Source of the DNA: Actinomycetota bacterium
GTDB lineage: Bacteria > Actinomycetota > CADDZG01 > WHSQ01
Assembly: GCA_009379915.1 (NCBI GenBank)
Contig: WHSV01000009.1
Span: 1-63,783, forward strand
DNA: 63,783 nucleotides
Direction of reading: 5' to 3'
Made by a program: the position numbers and the translations under genes. This document shows, piece after piece, positions 34,369 through 43,509 of this stretch. The notes below the pieces were generated by a model. That model was not told where the DNA came from and did no database searches. It saw only the letters and a list, made by a program, of their open reading frames with translations. The first letter of the stretch is position 1. Each line of letters begins with the position of its first letter.

Positions 34369-34578
34369 ATGACAACCTGGCAGTACTCCATCGGACATGT
34401 CTGGCGCTACGAGGGAAACGCCGTCCCGGACGGCATGAAGATGCGTTTCGCCGTCAATGAGGAAGCGAAGGCATCGGGACTCTGCGGGTGCGATTGCGGA
34501 GTGTGCGGGCCCGAGGATCCTCACACGGTTGACGACGGCTGCGTCTGCGGACCGCTGGCCTGTCCCTGTCTTGGCTAG
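34369..34578 (+). CDS. Small Cys-rich protein with CxC/CxxC cluster
   Basis: Hypothetical protein of 69 aa. N-terminal half MTTWQYSIGHVWRYEGNAVPDGMKMRF is ordinary; the C-terminal 25 residues carry eight cysteines as CxCxCxxC, CxC and CxC (GLCGCDCGVCGPEDPH, DGCVCGPLACPCLG). That density suggests zinc, copper or Fe-S binding, in the manner of small bacterial metallothioneins. Start ATG 34369 follows GAAGGGTAAGC. No family recognised. Stands alone between fdhA and the two-component system. Confidence 0.6.
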   Translation: MTTWQYSIGHVWRYEGNAVPDGMKMRFAVNEEAKASGLCGCDCGVCGPEDPHTVDDGCVCGPLACPCLG

Positions 34579-34654
34579 CCGGCCGCCTCACCCTTCTTAG
34601 GTGCGCGGAAGAGGGGGACGACTTCTGGCTGGACTCATCGAGGGAGTCGAGTCA

Positions 34655-35326
34655 CTAACGAGGGGTCGTCCAATTCGGCTTGACCAGCCCGGACTCGTAC
34701 GCAAGGACGACGAGCTGGGCGCGGTCGCGCGCATGCAGCTTGACCATGGCCCGGCTGACGTGCGTCTTCGCCGTCGCGGGACTGACCACCAGGTGCTCGG
34801 CGATCTCGTCGTTCGACATCCCCGTCGCGACAAGCGCCATGACTTCGCGCTCTCGCCCCGTGAGCTGGTCGAGCTCCTCGAGCGTTCTCCTCTCGGTCGA
34901 TCGTGTTGCGAACTCAGCGATGAGCCGGCGCGTCACACTCGGCGACAGCAGCGACTCACCCGCCGCTACGACGCGCACTCCGTGCAGTAACTCGAGTGGC
35001 TCGGTGTCCTTCACGAGAAAGCCGCTGGCACCGGCGCGAAGCGACTCGAAGACGTACTCGTCGAGCTCGAACGTCGTCAGGATCACGACCCTCACTCCCG
35101 CAAGGCGATCGTCGCCGGCTATTCGGCGCGTTGCCTCGATCCCGTCGAGTTTCGGCATGCGGATGTCCATCAGGATGACATCGGGTTTCGCTTGCGATGC
35201 AAGCGCGACGGCCTCCTCACCATCAGACGCCTCTGCCACGACCTCGATGTCGTCCTCGTTGTCCAGCAGAGACCGGAAACCGGCCCGAACCAGAACCTGA
35301 TCGTCGACGAGCACGACCCGGATCAT
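34655..35326 (-). CDS. NarL/DesR-type response regulator
   Basis: Two-component response regulator, 223 aa. Receiver domain with Asp54 in ILMDIRMPKLDG and the conserved Lys in GFLVKDTEP. C-terminal LuxR-type HTH (LTGREREVMALVATGMSNDEIAEHL, about residues 153-178). ATG 35326 overlaps the stop of the kinase gene (ATGA). The pair likely controls the ABC exporter encoded 1.3 kb away on the other strand, the usual layout in actinobacteria. Confidence 0.92.
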   Translation of the reverse strand: MIRVVLVDDQVLVRAGFRSLLDNEDDIEVVAEASDGEEAVALASQAKPDVILMDIRMPKLDGIEATRRIAGDDRLAGVRVVILTTFELDEYVFESLRAGASGFLVKDTEPLELLHGVRVVAAGESLLSPSVTRRLIAEFATRSTERRTLEELDQLTGREREVMALVATGMSNDEIAEHLVVSPATAKTHVSRAMVKLHARDRAQLVVLAYESGLVKPNWTTPR

Positions 35327-36528
35327 GTCAGTCCGTTCAGGGGAAGCCGAGCCCAGACGCGCCAGCCGCCGTCGGGGCGGGGGCCTGCATCGAACTCTCC
35401 TCCCGTTGCCGCGGCACGCTCGCTCATTCCCGTGATCCCGTGGCCTCCGCTGGACAGGCCGTTGCTCGAGACGGCCCGCCCATCGTCGGACACCTCGACT
35501 TGGAGGTCGCGTTCGCCATAGGTAATCGTCACCGTGGCGAAGGCGGGGGCTGCGTGACGAGCCACGTTCGTTAGCGACTCTTGGACGATGCGAAACGCGG
35601 CTTGCTCGACGCCGACGGGCAGGACGCGCGGCTCGCCCACGACCAACATGTTCACGCCGACACCGGTAGCAGAATCAGGTATGAGCTCGTCGAGCTGCGC
35701 CAAGCTGGGGCCGGGCTTCAAAGGCACCCCGTCATCGACCTGTCGCAACATCCCGAGGGTCGCGCGCAGCTCACGCAGCGCGTCCTTGCTCGCCGTCTTG
35801 ATCGCATCGAGCGCGTCGCGCGCTTCCTCGGGCTTCTTGTCGAGCAGGTGGGCGGCCACTCCGGCCCTCACGTTGATCATCGAGATATTGTGGGCCAGGA
35901 CGTCGTGCAACTCGCGTGCGATACGAAGACGCTCTTCGCCGGCGCGCCGCCGCCCCTCTTCCTCTCGGGTCCGCTCGGCCTCGATCGCCCGCTGCTCGAC
36001 CTCGGCCAGGTATGAGCGGCGACTCCTGGTCACCTCGCCCAAGGCGATGCTTACCGCAAGCCAGCCCGAGAACCACAGGACGCCGTTCACGCCGAGCACG
36101 TGGCCCGAGTCGAACAGAACGTCGGCGATGACGAACAGCGAGGCGATCAGAGCTGCTGCGCCGATCCCTTGTACACGCATGCCGGCGGCGACCAGCGAAT
36201 AGAGGCCGATGCCGATCGGGATGGTGTAAAAGCCGCCGGGGTAGTCGAGAAGATCGTACGTGAGCGCGCAGGCCACGGTTACCAACAGTGCGGGCGCGGG
36301 ATGCTCGCGGCGCGCGACGAGCGGGATGGCCGCAGTTACGAGCAGAGCGGCACCGAACCAGTCCAGAGACTCCGCACCCGACGAGCGCTGCGTGGCCAGG
36401 AAAGTGCCAAGAATCTGCGCAGCGGCGACCGCGCTTGCAATGGCGATGTCTCTGCCTAGAGGGCCGAGTGCACCCCGGCGTCGATTGATCACGGACCCCA
36501 CGCTATGACAGGGCGTGACCACTGTCAT
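35323..36528 (-). CDS. Sensor histidine kinase (HisKA_3 type)
   Basis: Membrane sensor kinase, 401 aa from ATG 36528; GTG 36492 (after GGGG) is a likely alternative start. Five to six N-terminal membrane segments with little extracytoplasmic sequence, then the dimerisation helix with phospho-acceptor His in RIARELHDVLAHNISM and the HATPase_c domain ending SSGGHGITGMSERAAATGGEF. Such short-loop kinases often sense membrane or antibiotic stress. Confidence 0.9.
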   Translation of the reverse strand: MTVVTPCHSVGSVINRRRGALGPLGRDIAIASAVAAAQILGTFLATQRSSGAESLDWFGAALLVTAAIPLVARREHPAPALLVTVACALTYDLLDYPGGFYTIPIGIGLYSLVAAGMRVQGIGAAALIASLFVIADVLFDSGHVLGVNGVLWFSGWLAVSIALGEVTRSRRSYLAEVEQRAIEAERTREEEGRRRAGEERLRIARELHDVLAHNISMINVRAGVAAHLLDKKPEEARDALDAIKTASKDALRELRATLGMLRQVDDGVPLKPGPSLAQLDELIPDSATGVGVNMLVVGEPRVLPVGVEQAAFRIVQESLTNVARHAAPAFATVTITYGERDLQVEVSDDGRAVSSNGLSSGGHGITGMSERAAATGGEFDAGPRPDGGWRVWARLPLNGLT

Positions 36529-36685
36529 CGCGCCGGGGAAGTACTAGCGGGTACTCCCCACGGCGTAGCCGGCAGCATCCAGAAGCCCTCCGTCACCCGA
36601 CGACGCGTGGGCCCTCAATGAGGACCATGGGCTCTAGCGAATCCGACTGACTCACGAGCACCGATCGTAAGAAAAGGAGACACCC

Positions 36686-37645
36686 ATGACTCTCCAGTCC
36701 GAGCTCACGACGAGACCTGTTATCGAGCCCGATCGCCGCACCGATGACCTGGTGATCGAGACTCGCGATCTCACCAAGCGTTACGGCAACCTGGTGGCGG
36801 TCGACGAGCTGACACTGCGTGTACGGCGAGGCGAGGTCTACGGCTTTCTTGGGCCCAACGGAGCGGGCAAAACCACCACCCTGCGGATGCTGCTCGGGCT
36901 CGTGCGCCCGAGCTCCGGCCGAGCCTCCGTGCTCGGCGCTGCGCCCGGAAACCCGAGTGGGCTGGCGCGCACGGGCGCCATGATCGAGTCGGCCGCGCTG
37001 TACCCGTTTCTCTCGGGCAGGGACAACCTTCGGGTTCTCGCCCGCCATGCAGGTGCTCCCGAGGAGCGCATCGAACCTGCACTCGCAGAAGTCGACCTTA
37101 GCGATAGAGCCGGGGACCGGTTCGGCTCGTACTCGCAGGGGATGAAGCAGCGCCTGGGCGTGGCTGCCGCGCTGCTCAAGGATCCCGAGCTCTTGATCCT
37201 CGACGAGCCGACCAACGGTCTCGACCCGGCGGGCATGGCAGAGATGCGCTCGTTCATCCGAAGCCTCGGCCGCGGTCGACGGACCGTGTTGCTTTCGAGC
37301 CATTTGATGAGCGAGGTCGAGCAGGTCTGCGATCGCGTGGGGGTGATCCGCAGCGGGAAGCTGGTCGGAGAGGGAACGGTCGACGAGCTGCGGGGCCGCG
37401 CCGGACTGCGCGTGCGCGCGGAGCCCCTGGCGTCGGCCGAGCGGGTGGTGGCTGCCCTCAACGGTGTCGAGAAGGTCACCACGAGCGACGGGGCCCTGAG
37501 GATCACGGCCGATGTCGCCAATGCACCCGCGATCAACCGCGCCCTCGTAAACGCAGGAGTCGACGTCACCGAGTTGTCGCCCGAAAGAGCTTCTCTGGAG
37601 CAGGTCTTTCTCGAGCTCACGGGAAACAGAAAGGACGAATCATGA
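36686..37645 (+). CDS. ABC transporter ATP-binding protein
   Basis: ATPase subunit of an exporter (DrrA/CcmA-like), 319 aa. Walker A GPNGAGKTT, signature SYSQGMKQRLGV, Walker B LLILDEPTNGLDP. The C-terminal domain after about residue 230 is the extended DrrA-type tail. ATG 36686 follows AAAAGGAGA. Coupled by ATGA to the permease gene. Confidence 0.93.
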   Translation: MTLQSELTTRPVIEPDRRTDDLVIETRDLTKRYGNLVAVDELTLRVRRGEVYGFLGPNGAGKTTTLRMLLGLVRPSSGRASVLGAAPGNPSGLARTGAMIESAALYPFLSGRDNLRVLARHAGAPEERIEPALAEVDLSDRAGDRFGSYSQGMKQRLGVAAALLKDPELLILDEPTNGLDPAGMAEMRSFIRSLGRGRRTVLLSSHLMSEVEQVCDRVGVIRSGKLVGEGTVDELRGRAGLRVRAEPLASAERVVAALNGVEKVTTSDGALRITADVANAPAINRALVNAGVDVTELSPERASLEQVFLELTGNRKDES

Positions 37646-38451
37646 CCAACAGCGTCATCGCCGAGATCCTCGTGCTTCGCAAGCGTGCCAGCACCTGGGT
37701 ACTGCTTTCAACCTGGACCGCGCTCGCGCTCTTCTTTTCCTACGTGCTTCCCTATGTGGAGCAACGTTCCATGACCGAGCTTTTGCCCGAAGGACTCGCA
37801 GGCACGCTGGTCCGCGGCTTTCCGTTCTTCGGAGGGGTGTTCGCGCTCATGCTCGGAGTGCTCGCAGTGGGAAGCGACTATTCGTGGGACACGATGAAGA
37901 CCCTGTTGACCCAGCGCCCCAGCAGGCTGCGGATGCTCGCCGCCAAGCTGATGGCCCTCGGGATTGTCCTGGTCCTATTCGTCGCCTCTGTCGCCGTCAC
38001 CGCCACGGTGGCCAGCTACGTCGTGGCCAGCGTCGAGAACGCCGCGGTTGACTGGCCCTCGGCCTGGCTGCTGGTACGCACGTTCGCCGCGGGCTGGTTC
38101 GTGCTGGTCGTGTGGGCTGCGCTGGGCGTGATGCTGGCAGTCCTGTCGCGCGGGACCTCGCTCGCGATCGGGATCGGCATCCTCTATGCGCTGGTGATCG
38201 AAGGGTTGCTGAGCGCGCTGGTAACGCAGTTGGAGGTCCTGGATGGTCTGTCAGAGTTCTTCCTGCGTACCAACTCGTACTCGATAGCGAGCGCGCTCGG
38301 GGCTTCAACCGAGACCATCGCGGATAGCGGGCCCGGCGCCTTCGCCGGACCCTATGTGTCAAGCGGACAGGCAGCGGCGGTACTTGCGGCCTACGCAATC
38401 TGCTTCGTCGTGGCCGCTGCCGTCGCGCTGCGCCGGCGAGACGTGGCCTGA
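37642..38451 (+). CDS. ABC-2-type transporter permease
   Basis: Integral membrane partner of the preceding ATPase, 269 aa with about six membrane segments (VLLSTWTALALFFSYVL, FFGGVFALMLGVLAVG and further helices to the C-terminal AAVLAAYAICFVVAAAVAL). No recognisable substrate motif. ATG overlaps the ATPase stop by 4 nt. With the kinase/regulator pair it makes a likely drug or peptide resistance module. Confidence 0.88.
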   Translation: MTNSVIAEILVLRKRASTWVLLSTWTALALFFSYVLPYVEQRSMTELLPEGLAGTLVRGFPFFGGVFALMLGVLAVGSDYSWDTMKTLLTQRPSRLRMLAAKLMALGIVLVLFVASVAVTATVASYVVASVENAAVDWPSAWLLVRTFAAGWFVLVVWAALGVMLAVLSRGTSLAIGIGILYALVIEGLLSALVTQLEVLDGLSEFFLRTNSYSIASALGASTETIADSGPGAFAGPYVSSGQAAAVLAAYAICFVVAAAVALRRRDVA

Positions 38452-38482
38452 CACGCATCGATTGAACGCGGAAGCGCTCGAC

Positions 38483-39280
38483 TCAGCCGCCGAGCCACTC
38501 CTTGATCCGGGCCGGCGGCACGTCGAGTGACGAAAAGTCGCCCGCGTCCCGCACCTTCGTCGCCGCGGTCGCCATCGCCTCGACCGCCACCCAGGTCAGT
38601 GCACCCCCGAGGCTGATGCGGAGACCACCGGCGTCGACGATCTCGGGCAACGTCAAGCTCGCGTGGGCCAGCACGTTGAGGGGTTTGGATGTGGCTTCGG
38701 ATACCGCTCGAATCTCGTCGCCGCTGCGGAGTCCGGGGGCGTACAGCACATCGGCGCCGGCGCGCTCGTAGGCCTGCAGCCGGGTGATGGTGTCGTCGAT
38801 GTCGGGGTTGCCGCGGATGTGATTCTCCGCTCGCGCAGTCAGCATGAATGGGAAGTTCAGCTCTCTTGCCGCCTCGCTGGCCGCGGCCACTCGTTCGACC
38901 GAGTGATCGAGATCGTAGATCTCGCCCTCCGGATCGTAGTCCTCGATCGAGCCGCCAACGGCTCCGGCCTCGGCTGCGCGGGCGATGGCCGTGGCCGCCG
39001 CTTCGGGCTCGGGCCCGAAACCATTCCCCAAGTCGACAGAGACCGGCAGACTTGTCGATCGATCGAGTGCTCGGACGTGCTCGAGCACCTCATCGGGCGT
39101 GGCACCGCCGTCCAGCCGTCCCAGCGTGAACGCGAAGCCCGAGCTGGTGCTTGCGAGTGCCTTGAACCCGAGTGCCTCCAAGACCCTGGCGGAGCCCGCA
39201 TCCCAGGGATTAGGAATGATGAAGGCGTCACCCTCGTGCAGTGCGCGAAAGTCCGTCGCTTTCTGCTGTGCGTGGCTCAT
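38483..39280 (-). CDS. Isocitrate lyase/PEP mutase-family enzyme
   Basis: TIM-barrel C-C or P-C lyase of the ICL/PEPM superfamily, 265 aa. Contains IPNPWDAGSARVLEALGFKA at the N-terminus, VDLGNGFG (metal and substrate Asp), GGSIEDYDPEG and TARAENHIRG. The KKCGH loop of true isocitrate lyase is absent, so oxaloacetate decarboxylase, methylisocitrate lyase-like or phosphonopyruvate hydrolase activities remain possible. Single gene. Confidence 0.82.
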   Translation of the reverse strand: MSHAQQKATDFRALHEGDAFIIPNPWDAGSARVLEALGFKALASTSSGFAFTLGRLDGGATPDEVLEHVRALDRSTSLPVSVDLGNGFGPEPEAAATAIARAAEAGAVGGSIEDYDPEGEIYDLDHSVERVAAASEAARELNFPFMLTARAENHIRGNPDIDDTITRLQAYERAGADVLYAPGLRSGDEIRAVSEATSKPLNVLAHASLTLPEIVDAGGLRISLGGALTWVAVEAMATAATKVRDAGDFSSLDVPPARIKEWLGG

Positions 39281-39294
39281 CTGTTCAGGCTAAC

Positions 39295-39330
39295 AAGGGG
39301 AGGGACCGGTCCCCCGGTCCCTCCCCTTTT
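39295..39330. terminator. Strong bidirectional terminator
   Basis: AAGGGGAGGGACCGG and CCGGTCCCTCCCCTT form a perfect 15-bp stem with a 4-nt loop, flanked by T/A runs. It closes the M14 peptidase gene (minus) and insulates the following lyase promoter. Confidence 0.8.
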
Positions 39331-39339
39331 AGAGTCAGC

Positions 39340-42300
39340 TCAATTCAGCAGATGGTCGATCGCTCTGCCTATGACCTCCGCTCGGCTGTCGGCGCCGGTG
39401 ATTCCCTCGATCCCGAAGCCCATGATGGTCGCGCTCGGGGTGGTGATCGAGGAACCGACCGGGAAGCCCGCTGCGTCCGTGCGAATCCAGTTGTTCGCGT
39501 TGGGACCGCTGCCCGGCGGCGGACCGGTGATCTGCCAGCCCCCCAGGTCGTCCTCGAACGACGTGCTCGTACCATCCGGCAGAGTCACGTCGTCGACGAA
39601 CACCCCGAGGTTCTGGATCGCCCAGTCGCTGGCGTACGCGATCGAAACCTCCACGGTCTCTCCGGACCACTCGGAAAGGTCCACCGACCACTCCTGCCAG
39701 CCGCCCGAGTTGCCCGAGGCCGCGTTCCACTCACCGGTCGTGCCGGTCGGCGAGCACGTGCCGTCGGCGTTGAGCGTCTGGTAGCGGTGGAGCTGCGGGT
39801 GCAGCTCGTCGCCCCACCCCGCGGGGCAGCTGTCGCCGGTGTTCTGAGTCGTGTGGCCGTTACCGTCCGGCAGCGTCGTCCAGTCGTCGCCACCCGCCGT
39901 ACGGGCCTCCACGAACAGGTGGTCCCAGGCGGCCTCGGTGTCGTACGAGGTCCAGAAGTTCAGGTCCCCGCCCCCGGCCGGCACCTGGATCTCGCGCGTC
40001 AGCCGTTTGTAGGAGACGTCCGCAATCTGCGAGTAGACGTATTGGTCTCCGGTGTGCGGCTCGAAGGGCCCGCCCGGCTTGTCCCACCGGCTCGAGGGCC
40101 AGCTTTCGAACTGCGGAAACTCGTCGGGCGGGAGGATGCCACCCGTGGCGACGAACGACGAGCTCATGCTCTGGTTGCCCGCGCTATCGGGACCATCGAA
40201 GCCCCAGGACAGCCCCTCGAGCGGATCGTCGATGCCGATCGCGTCGAAATGCTCGCCCGTCTCTGGATCGTGCCCGTCGCCGGGGATGAGCAGGTAGGAG
40301 CCGAAGAGGTACTGGAGCACGTCGTTGGTTCCGTCCCCGGAGCCGCGAAGCAGCAAGCACCGGCGTGGATCGAAGCCCGGGTTCGGGACACACGGTCCCT
40401 CGTCCTTGGGGTCGTAGAACTGGTTGCCGACGGCGCTCGTGTATTGCTGCCCGGCCCACGAACCGGTGTACAGCACTCCGCCGCCCTCGTTCATGTACGC
40501 CCGGAACTCGAGCATCTCGTCCAGCGCGAGCCGGTCGGCGTTACCCGCCGCCCGGCCCAACTCGCGCGTGACGATGTCGTCGCCCGTGTACCAGACCACG
40601 GCGTCGTAGTGGCTCAGCACTCCGATGTGGTCAGGTGCCGTGCGGCCGCGCGCGTCGACGTCGTAGACATCGGCGTCATGCCCGGCGTCGGCCAGTGCGT
40701 CCAAGTAGTAGTCCAGGTAGTGGGGGCCCGGCGTCTGGTCCGGCGACGCGCCACTGTAGTCCTCGGCCGCCACCACCAACACCTCGTTGTCGGTCTCGGA
40801 GACGGCTTCGTAGGTGAACGACTCGCTGCGCTCGCCTCCACCCTCGAACCAGACCTCGACCGAGTCGCCGGGTTCCGTGCCGGTCACCTCGCCGCGCATC
40901 TCGTGGTAGTAGACGTCGGCGGGCATGAAGCGCTCGCCGCCCTCCCACTCCGTGGTGGGCGCGCTCTGGACGCTCCCACCGTTGATGCTGTACCTCAGCG
41001 TGACGTCCCCGAGGCTCCGCTTCGCCAGCACCTGAACCGGCTGCGGGTCGCCGTAGGAGTACTCGAACTTGAAGTTGGCGCCCGGGATGCCCTCCTTGTA
41101 AGGGTCGTCGCTCTCGAGGTAGAAGGGCTTGGTCTCGATGCCGAGCACCGAGTCCGGGTTCTCCGGATCGCCCGCCGACTTCGCGACCGACAGCGAGAAC
41201 GGAAGGATGCGCTCGAACTCCTCCTGCACGGCCTCCTCGTCGTCGGGGAACACGAACCCGCAGTCCTCCTCCGGGCAGCCGTCGCCGAGCTCGGGCGTCC
41301 ACGCCAGCGTGCCGGTGGTGTCGTGTGCGTAGTCCGTCGTCTCGCCGTTGGTGACGTAGAGGACGTCCGAGCTCAGCCCCGGGTGGAAGTCCTCGGCCGC
41401 CGGCTCGTCGAGGTTGCCGGAGAGGGCGAAGTAGATCGGATCGTCCGCGGTCGGCGTAGCGATCTGCCAGCCCTCGGCGTACAGCAGCCACTCGCCGACG
41501 GAGTGATAGTTGATCTGGAACTCGAACCCGATCCGGTCGAGCAAGCCCTTAAGGGCCTCGGTCTCCGGCTCGGAAACCGGGCCGGTGCCACGATAGGTCT
41601 CGCTCGAGGCTATCGAAGAGGAACCCTCTTCGTCGTACTTGAAGTGGTTCGGGAAGTTGCGGTTCAGGTCGATGCCGTCGCCGACCGTGATCTCGCCGTC
41701 GCCGTTGTTGTCCCGCAGGTTCTTGCGCCACAGGCGGTCGGTGTCGAACGTGTACTGGTAGCCGTCAGGGTTTGCGACCGGAACGAACCAGAGCTCGGTT
41801 TCCCTCAGCAGGTTCCTGATCTCTCTGTCGTTGGCCTGCCAGCCGTCTATGAGGTAATTCATCAGGCGCCGGTCCACCTCTCCGGCGATCCATTCGCGCG
41901 CGTGCTGAGTCGCGCTGTAGAGCACTGCCGGCCGGCTCCCATCGCGTTGGCCGCGCGCGCCCTGAGTGAGCTTGAGCGCGAGGATCTCGCGGCCCTGAAT
42001 CGTGGTCCCGATGTTGACGAGCTTGGCGATCTGCGGATTCTCGCGGGCGATCTCGTGCATCTGATCGCGGAACCCACCCGGCTCATCCCAGGAGCGCCAC
42101 ACCTCGAAACCGTTCTCGGCCTGGGCGGCCGCAAACTGCTGCACGGTCTGGCCACCCTTGACGCGGGTCAGCTTGGTCTTGATTCCCTGCCGCGCAAGTT
42201 TGGCGCGCTGCTGAGGAGTGAGTATCAGGTCTACCTTGAAGCCGGCTGCGCCCGCGCGTTCACCGTGGACATCGAAACCCTGTTCCGCGAGTTGACCGAG

Positions 42301-42438
42301 TTGTGCGGCATTTACCTCTGCCGTGTAGGCGTCGAGCCGATCCTGATTGCCCTGATTGCGTTGGGCCGCGTCTCCCACCGGCGCCATCAACGCAAAGCCC
42401 ACGATCGCCGCGGCCACCAGTGCCAAGCCCCGTCGCAT
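39340..42438 (-). CDS. Secreted M14 zinc carboxypeptidase, multidomain
   Basis: Extracellular metallopeptidase of 1032 aa with a signal peptide (MRRGLALVAAAIVGFALMAP). Zinc ligands His179 and Glu182 in TQHAREW, third His in FQINYHSVGEW and the catalytic Glu in TLAWTPELGDG mark a carboxypeptidase T-like M14 domain (about residues 110-420). Next comes an immunoglobulin-like stretch, then a GATase/ThuA-like alpha/beta region (NEVLVVAAEDYSGASPDQTP to DIVTRELG), then MAM-like beta domains (LNFWTSYDTEAAWDHLFVEA, SIAYASDWAIQNLGVFVDDV) as in InhA-type proteases. No cell-wall anchor. Role: nutrient peptide processing outside the cell. Confidence 0.9.
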   Translation of the reverse strand: MRRGLALVAAAIVGFALMAPVGDAAQRNQGNQDRLDAYTAEVNAAQLGQLAEQGFDVHGERAGAAGFKVDLILTPQQRAKLARQGIKTKLTRVKGGQTVQQFAAAQAENGFEVWRSWDEPGGFRDQMHEIARENPQIAKLVNIGTTIQGREILALKLTQGARGQRDGSRPAVLYSATQHAREWIAGEVDRRLMNYLIDGWQANDREIRNLLRETELWFVPVANPDGYQYTFDTDRLWRKNLRDNNGDGEITVGDGIDLNRNFPNHFKYDEEGSSSIASSETYRGTGPVSEPETEALKGLLDRIGFEFQINYHSVGEWLLYAEGWQIATPTADDPIYFALSGNLDEPAAEDFHPGLSSDVLYVTNGETTDYAHDTTGTLAWTPELGDGCPEEDCGFVFPDDEEAVQEEFERILPFSLSVAKSAGDPENPDSVLGIETKPFYLESDDPYKEGIPGANFKFEYSYGDPQPVQVLAKRSLGDVTLRYSINGGSVQSAPTTEWEGGERFMPADVYYHEMRGEVTGTEPGDSVEVWFEGGGERSESFTYEAVSETDNEVLVVAAEDYSGASPDQTPGPHYLDYYLDALADAGHDADVYDVDARGRTAPDHIGVLSHYDAVVWYTGDDIVTRELGRAAGNADRLALDEMLEFRAYMNEGGGVLYTGSWAGQQYTSAVGNQFYDPKDEGPCVPNPGFDPRRCLLLRGSGDGTNDVLQYLFGSYLLIPGDGHDPETGEHFDAIGIDDPLEGLSWGFDGPDSAGNQSMSSSFVATGGILPPDEFPQFESWPSSRWDKPGGPFEPHTGDQYVYSQIADVSYKRLTREIQVPAGGGDLNFWTSYDTEAAWDHLFVEARTAGGDDWTTLPDGNGHTTQNTGDSCPAGWGDELHPQLHRYQTLNADGTCSPTGTTGEWNAASGNSGGWQEWSVDLSEWSGETVEVSIAYASDWAIQNLGVFVDDVTLPDGTSTSFEDDLGGWQITGPPPGSGPNANNWIRTDAAGFPVGSSITTPSATIMGFGIEGITGADSRAEVIGRAIDHLLN

Positions 42439-42631
42439 AGCCCCCCCTTGTTCAAGTGACGATTTTCAACCGAGAGCCTCCCACGCGTCCTCGAGTGTGG
42501 CAACATGCCGGCCCACTGACGTGCGGGCCGAGCAATTCGACAGGTCCGGCACTAACCTTGGTGATGCACGCGATCCACCGGAGGGGTGGGCAGAGTCGCA
42601 CAGTCGATCCGTCGAGGGGAGGTCGTCATAG

Positions 42632-43279
42632 ATGGCAGCCGCTGCCGAGGTCGTTCTCGAGCTCGGCCCGGTCGAGCTCGCTGGAGATCTTGCGGTTCCT
42701 TCGGGGGCCGAGGCGATCGTCCTGTTCGCGCACGGAAGTGGGAGCGGCAGGCGCAGCCCTCGGAATCGGTCGGTCGCGGCGACGCTGCAGGACGCCGGAC
42801 TGGCGACGTTGCTGTTCGACCTCCTGACCGACGAAGAGGAGACGATCGATGAACGAACGGCAGAGTTGCGTTTCGACATTTCGCTGTTGGCGGATCGCCT
42901 TCTGGGTGCGACCCGCTGGGTAAGGGCGCAGGACGATCTGCAGGGTATGCGGATCGGATACTTCGGCGCGAGCACCGGAGCCGCGGCAGCACTCGTCGCC
43001 GCGGCAGAGGATCAGCGCATCGGCGCCGTCGTATCGCGCGGCGGGAGGCCCGATCTAGCGCAAGACTCACTGGCGCGGGTCATCTCACCGACGTTGTTGA
43101 TCGTGGGTGGAGCAGACGTTCGCGTCATAGCGATGAACGAAGAGGCGATGGAACAGCTTCGCTGCGAGAAGCGAATGGAGATCGTGCCGGGGGGGTCTCA
43201 CCTCTTCGAGGAACCCGGCGCCCTGGAACGCGTGGCAGAGCTGGCGCGCGACTGGTTCGCCGAGAAGCTGGCCTCGTGA
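42632..43279 (+). CDS. Dienelactone-hydrolase-like alpha/beta hydrolase
   Basis: A 215-aa alpha/beta hydrolase. Nucleophile Ser in GYFGASTGAAAAL (about residue 115), Asp in LLIVGGADVRV and the His in PGGSHLFEEPGAL. In many actinobacteria this domain is fused behind a phosphoribosyltransferase; here it stands alone. N-terminus has the typical LAVPSGAEAIVLFAHGSGSGR. Substrate unknown. Confidence 0.85.
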   Translation: MAAAAEVVLELGPVELAGDLAVPSGAEAIVLFAHGSGSGRRSPRNRSVAATLQDAGLATLLFDLLTDEEETIDERTAELRFDISLLADRLLGATRWVRAQDDLQGMRIGYFGASTGAAAALVAAAEDQRIGAVVSRGGRPDLAQDSLARVISPTLLIVGGADVRVIAMNEEAMEQLRCEKRMEIVPGGSHLFEEPGALERVAELARDWFAEKLAS

Positions 43280-43343
43280 TCCGGAATCACTGAGCACGGC
43301 CGGTTGCGATCACGGATGAGGCCTCCGGAGGTGCTCGGTCCCT

Positions 43344-43361
43344 TTCAGAAGAAATTCTGAA
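43344..43361. promoter_or_regulatory. Perfect palindrome upstream of peroxiredoxin
   Basis: TTCAGAA-GAAA-TTCTGAA, 7-bp arms, 149 nt before the peroxiredoxin start. Candidate operator or hairpin; the regulator is unknown. Confidence 0.35.
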
Positions 43362-43509
43362 GCATCCCGAGTACCCGGCCAGGACATGGGTTGCCGAAGA
43401 GCTCGGGAGTCAGCACCGGCTTCGATTCGTCCCGTCCGGATCAAGGACGAACCGGGTCGGCTTGGGCGGATTACTGGGCTCATGGCCAACGCAGACGAGG
43501 AGTGAACGC

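Noticed and set aside
39241-42459. Very long open frame antisense to the M14 peptidase
   Set aside because: High-GC third-position bias opens antisense frames; the product is Arg/Val-rich without domains, while the minus frame carries all M14 motifs.
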